Source: Sperchopsis tessellata (lineage: Eukaryota > Arthropoda > Insecta > Coleoptera > Hydrophilidae). Taken from it: DNA of 35,990 bases. The stretch is from contig JAWQRN010000150.1 in the NCBI GenBank assembly GCA_033557685.1, positions 1-35,990 on the forward strand, written 5' to 3'. A program made the position numbers and the translations under genes. The notes beneath the pieces are model-generated. The model was given only the letters and a program-made list of their open reading frames with translations. It was not told where the DNA came from and did no database searches. Below are positions 12,490 through 21,400 of the stretch, piece by piece (within the stretch, counting starts at the first letter, position 1; each line of letters starts with the position of its first letter).

Positions 12490-13180
12490 TAGATAGTATA
12501 TAAAGAAATTATAAAGAGCAAGGTTTAAGGCAAGATTGGTTGGACAGGTATTTTGCCGAGTCTCCCTGGGCGCGACGGGTGTTTACCTGGAATTTTTAGG
12601 AAATTTCTTGAAATTGTGACGTACGAGATTTGGATAACGCCACGGCTCTAATTGGATCAAGTCCCAATCAAACGGACTTGTACTAAAAGTGTATTGATTG
12701 AAACGCAACTCACAGATGTCAAATAGAAGGTGACGGCAGCAAACAAGGGGCGACTAAAACTACGGGCAAAATAAATCAGCACTTCAAGAGGTATCACAGA
12801 AACGCGAAAAGAGCAGGGGCATATGTTATAATAACATAGATAACATAGAATCTTACCACCGCAATACTAAATAGCAGATAAAGATGGGGGCCCCAAGCAA
12901 CCCAAATAAAAAAGCAACTTAAACAGCAAAGACCTTAGGAAAGAAGCGAAGGTAATAAAACGGACGGCAGATATGGTATTAATAGAAAGGTAGATGCAGC
13001 AGCACATGATATGGTATGAAGAGTTGGAGAATATACGTGCATCCCTGGGTATGATAGAAGGGACTGAACTGTTTTTTGCTCTTTGGTAAAAAATATTTCA
13101 GAAAACATAGTGTCGCAGTCTCCTCCATGAGCTTCTGAACTGGGCTCTTCGGTGTCGTTGCCCACCCTAACCACCCGGCG
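12490..13180. other. GC-elevated block of unknown nature
   Basis: Base composition is clearly richer in G+C than in flanking DNA, with strings such as ctccctgggcgcgacgggtg near 12562. A minus-strand frame at 12935-13174 is open for 79 codons and reads VRVGNDTEEPSSEAHGGD, which I do not recognise. The block may be the 5' part of an old mobile element or of a transcription unit. It has no terminal repeats that I could find. Confidence 0.3.
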
Positions 13181-13199
13181 AGGATATTTTTATCAAGAA

Positions 13200-13450
13200 G
13201 CTAAACTTGTCCCGCTGTCTACAAACCTACGCATGCGCAATTGTGCGAAATCGGGATTTTTCACCGTTATTTTGGTTAATTAATTTGATGATTGCGGTTG
13301 ATTATCGTGACGTCCATTGCTGTGTTCATTACTTTGCTTCAATTTGTAGTGACGTCACTGTCTCGTTAATTAATTTAAAACTTCGTGATGTAAAATATAC
13401 CTCGATACATATATTAAGTTGCGTCATCAACCGATGGCGGAATGTCTAAC
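13200..13450. promoter_or_regulatory. Candidate promoter-like block (NRF1-like and CRE-like motifs)
   Basis: gcatgcgc at 13231-13238 matches the core of NRF1/Ewg-type sites. A perfect CRE palindrome tgacgtca lies at 13350-13357, with a half-matching tgacgtcc at 13308-13315. The motif taattaattt follows twice. No coding exon is linked to it, so its target, if any, is unknown. Confidence 0.25.
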
Positions 13451-13981
13451 AGTTACAACTCTGTTGAAGTACTACGTGTCGTTCAATTGTATATATGTTA
13501 CAAAAACGAGTAAGGTGATATACGATAGGTACTACTCTTAATTAATTAATAACATAGTTATTTCTTCGATTTTAGCGAAATCCATCTACAATTATTTCAG
13601 ATTTTTTACGGGTCAATTTTTTATACTATTTATTTCTTTTGTAGCTCATTTACTTTTAAAATTGATATTTTGTCATGCTTCGATTTCTGTTTTGGACTAT
13701 TTTTAACAGTAGTTATTTAGACGTAATTTACTTTTTATTTGTTTTTAAATAATTAGGTTTATTTTGCAATTATTTCTCACTTTAGTATCGGTAAAATATG
13801 GTTTTAAATGCTTTTACCTTTATATGGTTTACCCTCTGTATGCTTTTTAAACTATGGTTTATTGTTTTAGGACATAAATAAAGCCAATATAACTCAATTC
13901 AATACATTTATTTTCAACAAATTTTAAAATTACAATCATTACATATACTTTAAATACATCTTATTGTTTCTTAATATAAAA

Positions 13982-14061
13982 TTAACATTTGATATAAAAG
14001 ATAAAACTTCTTCGTGTTCTTTTGTTGTAGACTACGAGATGATCTACTGATGACCACTTGT
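13982..14061 (-). CDS. Weak candidate: terminal exon of an unidentified minus-strand gene
   Basis: On the minus strand a good acceptor (cttgtttatttacag) ends at 14062. It is followed by a segment of higher G+C with one open frame reading KWSSVDHLVVYNKRTRRSF and on to a stop at 13982-13984. An AATAAA follows on the minus strand at 13912-13907, giving an acceptor, short coding end and 3' UTR layout. I found no matching upstream exon up to 17.1 kb, so it may be chance or a relic. The product is not recognised. Confidence 0.2.
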
Positions 14062-15360
14062 CTGTAAATAAACAAGAAAACGTGTTTGTTAAAACATAAT
14101 TTTGTACTATTTAAGTACAACTCATATCGTAAATGAGTTTAGTGTTATCAGATTAAAAAGTAAAGTCTTCTAATTTACACGACATACACTTTACATGCGA
14201 CATAACTAACATATGGAAAAATAATCGTAGTTAAATACATACAAATATATCATCAAATAACTACTACCAGCGTAAAATTAACGGCCATTTCGTTTAAAAA
14301 ACTAGATGAAAATTTATAAATATTAACTAATAAAAACATAAGATTTTTGGAGCCATCAGAATAAAAATTTATAAACCTAAACATTCTTTGAGAGGATAAT
14401 TTTTAGCATGATGCAAGCCCAATGGGCCTTCAAGCAAAAAACACACCTTAGTAGATTATCTTTAAAATCAATTAATAGTGAAATTTAAAAGTAAACAATT
14501 TTATTTATAAACACCTTCCTATATGAAAGAAAACAAAGGTACGCAAACATATGTATAAACACGATATTTATTTATTATATTATCATATTCATGTTCTTTA
14601 TAGGTTATAAAATATTTATTTTATAGATCTGGTAGCTCTAGGTATGCAGAAATTTAAAACTTGATAGTTTACGTTTTCGGTTAAATGATCGGTAGGCGTT
14701 ATAGCTCATGAAGGAAAGTATTCATAGGTGTAACTTATAATACACGTATAAATTTACGTAAGAAATTAAAATATATACGTTTATTAATTAAAATTGAGAA
14801 AATTTTCACGGATATCTACGTAATTGAAAACACTATTTTATATTAGGTATTTTAAATGATCAAAAACGAAAGTTTGTTCAAATGTCAGATTTTCTAATTT
14901 GCACCCGCCCCTCCATTTATGGCAAAATTGACGCTGTCACTGCTTTTGTGGTAGTAGGCCAAATAAACCGTTATAGCATATTGCACCTACACACTAAGCC
15001 CTATATACTTTAAAACCTACATGTACTAACTGTTTTTGATCTTTACTTATAAAGTGGTACTTTTCTTTTTAAATAAAACAAGAAAGAAAGGAAGAAAACG
15101 ATATTAGTTTTTAATTATTTACAAATTATTGCTTACTATTTGACAATAAGTGCTTATTTGCTTGGGAATTTTGATTTACAGTGTCCAATTTGAATTTAAG
15201 GGCAAACAATATTTTCTTTGCAAAAAACATTTCATTATGCATATATTTTTATAATGATCTACCATGTCATCCACTTTAATTTCTGCTATACGTTAGTGTA
15301 TTATTATACAGACATAGATCAGAGTCTAATTCAATATTTGCAGACGCAGAATATTATATA
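14062..15360. other. AT-rich gap, nothing recognised
   Basis: No reading frame, repeat end or RNA gene could be supported on either strand in this stretch. Confidence 0.4.
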
Positions 15361-15428
15361 GTGTTCCTTTCTCTCATTAATCTTACTTCTTCTTCTTGGA
15401 GTACCTTATCCTCAGTGGTCGATGGCAA

Positions 15429-16780
15429 TTACTGATCTAAATAATTTAATGAAGTCATTCCTGTCCATTGTCTTAAGTTTCTTAGCCATGATATCCTTCT
15501 TCGGTCAGGTTCTCGTTTTCCATCCACCATTCTTTGAAACATAACTTGTAGTAGAGCGTATTTTTCACCTCTCAAGACTTGTCCAAAATATGAGAATTTT
15601 TGCTTTTTAACGGTCACAACAATTTTCCTTCCCTTATTCAACCGTTCCAGAACCCATTCATTTGTTATCTGGTATGTCCAGGAGATTCTGAGTATACGTC
15701 GGTAACACCAGAATTTAAATGCTTCACGTCGATTTATGATGTTCTCTGTCAGGGTCCATGCCTCTACTCAATAGTAAAGTATTGAAAAAATCTAACACCG
15801 GAGAGTCCTAATTCTTAATAGAATGTCCAATTTCAGATTACAACACAGTTCGTGGGTGGTTAAATGCATTTTTTGCTTTTTTCAATTCCGATTTTTACTT
15901 CCGCAGCATGATCCCACTCTGAACTTAAGTTGCATCCCAGATATGTAATATTTTTCACCTGTTGCAATTTCTTGCCATGTAAGTAGAAGTTAGCATTTAT
16001 GCCATGTTTGCTAATAATCATAATTTTTGTTTCTGCTATAATAATATAGTCATCGACAAAGCGAATCTTATTAATGCTCACTCCATTTACGATTACCCCT
16101 TCGTCATGTCCCTCGAGTACCTCTGAATATATGTTGAACAACATGGGTGATAGAATGCACCCCTGTCTAACTCCTTTTTGGAGGTTTATTTGAGACAAAG
16201 ACAAGTTATATTTACCAATATTTATCAGCTTACCATGTTTGACATTATCGAATGCCTTCATATATATAAAGCATGCATATACGTCACTGTTAACATCCCA
16301 TTCTCTCTGTACAAGTATTTGGATACTGAACAACGCCTCTCTTGTACCAAACCTGCTCCTGAAGCCAAACTGAGTATTTTCGATATGTTCCTCAACTTTG
16401 CTGTATAATTTTCAGGAAGATCTTTATAAAATGGCTCATAATGCTAATTAAACGATGTTCGTCACATTTTTTAGCTTTCGTATTATTTGGAATAGGTATA
16501 AATGTGGAGGTTAGCTATTCCTCGGGAATTGATCTTGTATCGTAAATCTGATTAAATAGTTTGACTAACGGCTCTAGGTGTTCTTCGTCTATGGGTTGTA
16601 TCACTTCTACATAAGTATTGTCTGGGCCAGGAGATTTACCATTTTTGAATCGTTGTTCATTGTTATATTATTTCTGTATGTGTCTTTGAAAATTTTTTCT
16701 ATATAAGCTTCCCATGTCTTCAATCGAATTGTGGGATCCCTTTGATTTTCTTGAGCATGATTACTGTGTCATGTTTTAAA
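15429..16780 (-). repeat. LINE reverse transcriptase remnant
   Basis: The minus strand contains, in order, the reverse transcriptase motifs GKSPGPDN (about 16640), a PIPNNTKAKKCDEHRLISIM-like fingers segment (about 16450-16500), VYACFIYMKAFDNVKHGKL (about 16240-16280), GVRQGCILSPMLFNIY (about 16120-16170), FVDDYIIIAET in place of the usual F-A-D-D box (about 16040), and the downstream segments YLGCNLSSEWD and KQKFSYFGQVLRGEKYALLQ. A piece of the palm between KAFDNVKHGKL and the GVRQG box is deleted. There are several frameshifts and no endonuclease domain is seen. It is a 5'-truncated dead copy downstream of the ZNHIT3 gene. Confidence 0.8.
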
Positions 16781-17164
16781 TTCTTCTATTTCCGAGCATT
16801 GTTCATGCAAGTATTCAAGTATGAATAATACAACTAAAATGCAAGTGAGCAGACATTCAAACTGCGATATTATTTTAAAGGAAATTAGAGGCTACCTTTT
16901 ATCATATACAGGGCACTACACAAAATATGTAAGGCAAATAACCAACAAACAAATCACTCGTACTTGTTATTCTAAAAATCTCATAATTTCTTATTCTATT
17001 CTATCATACCCTTTTTCCAAATCCATCCTCCAGTTAATTGTTATACACATCTGTACTATCATTCTTATGAATCGGACTATGTGAAAGTTTAAACTTTCTA
17101 AAGGTCTTACATCATTTCGGTTTATATAGATTAAAACCGAGAAGTTTAAAGTAAATGAAAATGT
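16781..17164. other. Gap, nothing recognised
   Basis: AT-rich sequence between the LINE remnant and the decayed glucuronidase exon. The plus-strand open frame at 16821-17084 has no recognisable features. Confidence 0.4.
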
Positions 17165-17380
17165 AAAAGACATTTATTAATTAAAAATTAGTAGCTAATA
17201 ACCAAACAAATTTCTTGTACATATCATAGTTTATCATTGTATGTTCAATGCGATTGTCAAGAGAGTCAAAGAGAACAGAAGGAGTGGTGGAATTGCGCAG
17301 CTAATTCACCAATGAACAAAATCTATACCTTAAGTGACTTCTTATGAATATCCTTTCTGACACCATACACTCTAGAAAAG
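17165..17380 (-). pseudogene. Decayed duplicate of the beta-glucuronidase terminal exon
   Basis: Read on the minus strand, this segment parallels the real terminal exon at 18284-18468. It has the same acceptor context (tttttttcag then ctttt), a matching GGTGTCAGAAAGGATATTCA-like stretch, AGAAGTC, GAATTAGCTGCGCAATTCCA, TCTGTTCTCTTTGACT, and a position equivalent to the stop at 17224-17226. The match continues into the 3' UTR (gatatgtacaagaa, ttagctac) and to an AATAAA at 17178-17173. The coding part is about 28 bp shorter than the real exon and is shifted and stopped, so it cannot encode a glucuronidase tail. No other glucuronidase exon is seen nearby. It lies 3' of the ZNHIT3-like gene and on the same strand. 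Confidence 0.75.
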
Positions 17381-17508
17381 CTGAAAAAAATCACGGTAGA
17401 TGACCCCCCTAAACAAATGTTTTGATTCATTTAATGCTAAGAAAACTAATTGCAATCTATTATAAAACTTATTACTAAAAGTATTTTGGTACTTACACAG
17501 CCTTAATA

Positions 17509-17953
17509 TTAAGTTTTCGGATCTACAACTCGTAAACAAGCATCTGCTAACTCTACAAAAATTGGTTCAAGCATAGCTTTCTGCATGGCTAGATCTGCAT
17601 TAGGTGCACTATCAATTTCGTTGAGTAAATTCCGTAAATGTCGATTTTGGAGCAGATCCTTCACCGTTTCATCTCTGGATAACTGTTGCAGTTTATCTCC
17701 CGATATCGTGTCAGAAGTAATATAATTATCATTTTTAGATTGTGGTGATAGTCTCTGGTTAGTAGGTTGTGGAGGAGGGTGGCAAGTTCCATTTTTATGT
17801 GTTTTGTAGCAAGGTGATGAACAACTAAACAAAATAAGTTAGGTTATAAGGAATTTAAGGTTAGATCAATGCATTTACTTACTAAAATTTATAACATGAT
17901 GGACACTTATATTTGCTTTCTTCTGACGAACACGTTATGCAAATTTTCGGCAT
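17509..17953 (-). CDS. ZNHIT3: HIT-type zinc-finger protein, ZNHIT3-like
   Basis: Two coding exons are visible: 17883-17953 (starts ATG at 17953) and 17509-17824 (stop TAA at 17511-17509). They are joined by a 58-base intron with GTAAGT at the donor and TTTAG at the acceptor, and together encode 128 residues. The first exon gives MPKICITCSSEESKYKCPSC, and the junction completes YCSSPCYKTHKNGTC. This is the C-x2-C, C-x2-C, C-x3-C, H-x3/4-C ligand pattern of the HIT zinc finger at the N-terminus. The rest contains a short proline-rich linker and then VKDLLQNRHLRNLLNEID, an alpha-helical C-terminal region typical of ZNHIT3/Hit1. ZNHIT3/Hit1 proteins help box C/D snoRNP assembly with NUFIP; that is family knowledge. 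The length is slightly below the usual 150 or so residues. A consensus GTAAGT donor lies 12 nt after the stop, suggesting a spliced 3' UTR. Confidence 0.85.
17883..17953 (-). CDS. ZNHIT3: ZNHIT3-like gene, coding exon 1
   Basis: Carries the start codon and the first four zinc ligands (CITC and CPSC). It ends after two bases of the Tyr codon that precedes CSSPC, directly before GTAAGT. The short spacing to the next exon is normal for small insect introns. Confidence 0.85.
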
Positions 17954-17959
17954 GTCTTT

Positions 17960-18110
17960 AATTTTACTGTATGAAAGTTTAGTCAGACTTTGGCAAATTA
18001 ATGTTTGTAAACAACTGTTCTAACCAAATTCTGTACATTTATCATGTGCTTATTTTATTATTCACGCGCATGCCCACTTTCTTGAGCTAGTTTAACCAAT
18101 GAAAAAGACC
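17960..18110 (-). promoter_or_regulatory. ZNHIT3-like gene promoter region
   Basis: The space between the glucuronidase polyadenylation signal (18233-18228) and the ZNHIT3 start codon is only about 275 bases, so the promoter must lie here. It contains acgcgcatgcc at 18064-18074, resembling an NRF1/Ewg site, and an ATTGG box on the minus strand (complement of ccaat at 18096-18100). No TATA box at a convincing distance was seen. This fits a housekeeping-type promoter, but no transcription start can be assigned. Confidence 0.4.
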
Positions 18111-18227
18111 AAAGGAAATTGATTCAGAAGTGGCGCGTAATATGATCAATTCTTAACTTCTCTGATAAGTTTGTAAGGATCTTGTAAGGAAGTGTAAAAT
18201 AAAAGATGCCTTACCTAAAATGCAAAA

Positions 18228-18233
18228 TTTATT
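18228..18233 (-). terminator. Polyadenylation signal of the beta-glucuronidase gene
   Basis: AATAAA on the minus strand, about 50 bases after the glucuronidase stop codon. It gives a very short 3' UTR. The equivalent hexamer is kept in the decayed exon copy at 17178-17173. Confidence 0.7.
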
Positions 18234-18283
18234 TAATATAAAAATTCTTAGCTACATCAAAACAAGTATAATTCTTGTATATA

Positions 18284-18468
18284 TCACAGTTCATCATGGT
18301 GGACTTCATTGCTACTTGCAATGTAGTCAAAGAGATCAGAAGGTAGGGTAGCATTGTGCAGCTCTTTTGCCAATGTTAAGTATCTTTTTCTTAAATGATG
18401 AGCAGACGATTTTGGCTGTCGACTTCTTGTGAATATTCCTTTTTTGTTACCACCCACTCGAGTATAAG
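18284..18468 (-). CDS. GUSB: Beta-glucuronidase terminal coding exon with NxK motif and HDEL end
   Basis: Begins after tttttcag and reads TRVGGNKKGIFTRSRQPKSS, with N592 and K594 expected to bind the glucuronate carboxylate. It ends SNEVHHDEL before TGA at 18286-18284. A decayed second copy of this exon lies at 17224-17380. Confidence 0.95.
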
Positions 18469-21400
18469 CTGAAAAAGAAAATCATTAATTTTGTTTTTTG
18501 CATTGCGACAGTTGGGAAGGTGAGTGATGAAATATAATTTGAATAATTTGAAACACAAAATTTCATCAGTTCTTCTTAGAACTCCTTAACAAATATATTT
18601 GATAAAAGTAATATAGAGTGAGGTGATCCCCGGTACCATGGCTAATTACTGAAATAAGTTAACTATTGAGGGAGCATGACAAAGCTAGATTGCACTTTTG
18701 CAAGCTACCATCTACTGCGAACAAAAAAATTTTAGAGTTGGAAGAATTTGAGAGCAGGCAAGGAAGTGTGTAGAATCAAATTTTATGGTGGGGGGATGTT
18801 TTGGTTGTTATAAGCGAGTATGCATGCATCTGAAACTTGGCGATCAGGTCGATAGGAAAAGATCATAAAATGGCAATATGTCCGACTTTGCAATGGTCAT
18901 ATCATAACTTACAAATGGTTTATATAATTATGAAATAAAAAAGCTGCATTGCATTTAAAACGATACCATTTTTACTTATTATATTTATTATAAGAATGTG
19001 AATTCTAGTTGTGCAATAACGCTATACATAATAATAAAAATAATAGCAGTGTGAATTGACACGACATTGCATTCTAACTTACTTTGAGCGGTTTTGAAGT
19101 CTGCAAAATTCCATATAAATTCACCTATGAAAAATCCTTTCTGCCTCAAAATGTCAAATGCTTCGAAATGTCTTGACATCATTGATACTTGAAATTCTTC
19201 AGACCACACGTATGCAGGATGCTGTAAGAGGAACAGAAATGAAACAATCACATTTGTGAAATAATTGAAGGTGAACTAAAAAACTTTGGGGCTTAAGACA
19301 TGAAATGTTACCAATCTATGTAAACTTACTATATGTAGTCCTTCTAGAGTATCTGCCCCATATTCTGACATAAGAACAGGTTTATCATATTTTTGGTGCC
19401 AGGAGGTTGCTTCGTCGATTACTCTCTTAGTAATCATGTCTAATTGTCCTGTGTTTGAATACCATGAGTTATATCTGTTGAAACTAATAATATCCAGATG
19501 TTTACCCTACAAATAAAATAAAATAAATTCATCTAAAACAATATCTTTAGCGAAAATCGGAGGGTTGCTATCGTTATTGAAAACACTCCTGGATATAGTT
19601 AGATAGTTACTTTTTGTGTTATTTACTTAGAGTGCCAGCCAAGATGTGCTAGAGGATTAGAAGGAATACTTGAGAAGGAACAAACTGAATGTAGCATGGG
19701 ATATGGTACACAAGACCATGTGTTTGTACTGAGGCAAATAGCAGAAAACTTTACGAGGAATGGCAGAGTGGTATTTTTGGGGTTCGTGGATTTAAAAATT
19801 GCTTCTGAGAGATGGGAAACAATAAAAGTGTGAGATGACTTGGAGAGAAGATGTATGTAGTAAGAATTGATGAAGACAGTAAGTTGGATTTATAGAAGCT
19901 GTATTTATGTAAGAACGTGTATTTTGACATTTTTGAGACAACAGGAGGACTGAGGCTGAGGAAGTGATGCACCATTTATTATTTGTGGTGATAATGGATG
20001 ACATAGCGAAGGAGTACAAAGGTAGAATATGGGGGCTGCACATGGTGTATAAAGAGGTCTGATTATGTGCGCTTGCAGTTGATATTGTGATGTGTGCTCG
20101 GAAGGTGTTGTGCAAAACAATTTGAAGATTTGGGATGTGACATTGACTCATTACATTATGAGAACGATTTTGGAAAGGACAAACGTTATGGTCAATGTTC
20201 TTGTATGAGGTAGAAGGGCGAAAAACATGAAATCTGTAATGTATCTGGGGGCTATTATTGACAGTGCAGGTAAATTTGAGCCTAAAATTAATAATACAGT
20301 AGCTGCTGCATTGAGATTGTAAAATGCATTAAGAGACAAATTTATAAAAAAGAGAGATATATCAAAGAAGTCTAAAAATAGAGCATTCAATTCAGTGTAT
20401 GTTACGTATGTTTGGATATGAAACATGGGTGATAAAGGAGCTATTTAAAAGTAAGCTGTAAGCAAGTGAAAGGAAGTTTCTGAGACAGACAGAGGAGGTT
20501 ATGAGAAGAGACAAAATATGAAAAGAAACTTTTCGTGAGTGAAAGAAAATGAAGATTTTTGGCATCAAGGATGGAAGACGCTTGACAGCCATGAAATGTG
20601 TGGGGGCAAGAATAAATGGGGTGAGGCTAACGGAGAAACTTATGTGAACTTAGGATCAAGAACTTATTCGAGACTATGGATATTGGTGCAGCTTTGTGAA
20701 GGGACAAATTTAGTAGTAAGTAATTACCTCGATACCAAAACTGAGGTGGAACTGATTGTGAAAATGACATTCTGTAAGGTGTAAGACAATGGTGAAATCA
20801 TTTTTCAGAAGTCACTTAAGTATTTTTGTATTGTCAGTTCAAATATTACCCATAAAATCGCTGAAAAAATTTTGATTATTAGCTATAAACAGACATGTTT
20901 ATGATTGACCTGAAAATACTGAAGTATATAATTTTCACCATGAGTAAGACAATGGTTAATTTATTTAAGAGATATAATTGGAATACTTGAGTATATGGCG
21001 ATCATGGTGTCATTGTCTGATTTGCTATATTCTATGGAATTAGATTGTTAGATCATAAGTTTAGAACGGATAGATGCATCAGTCTAATTAGAAGGTAGGA
21101 GAAACGGTAACCTAGAACAAGATGGATTGGTCATTTTGGGATTTATCTGAGAGTGATTGAGATTTGTGGTTGGAGAGGATTAATTTAAAACAGAAGTGAA
21201 TGGAGATACTTTATGAGAGAGACAGATCATGAAAGAGATAGATCGTGAAGTAGACTATTACCCTCTTAAGGTTGTACCATTGTAAAAGAAGAATAATTTA
21301 AGATTGAAAAAAAAATATATTTACAGTAATATTGTAGGTATAGTAGTATTAATGTACTTACAGCTTGGTCTTCATATACACCCCTTGCGATAGCAATTGT

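Noticed and set aside
19751..20426. Several overlapping minus-strand open frames
   Set aside because: Antisense of the decayed LINE in glucuronidase intron 8; no splice structure and no motif.
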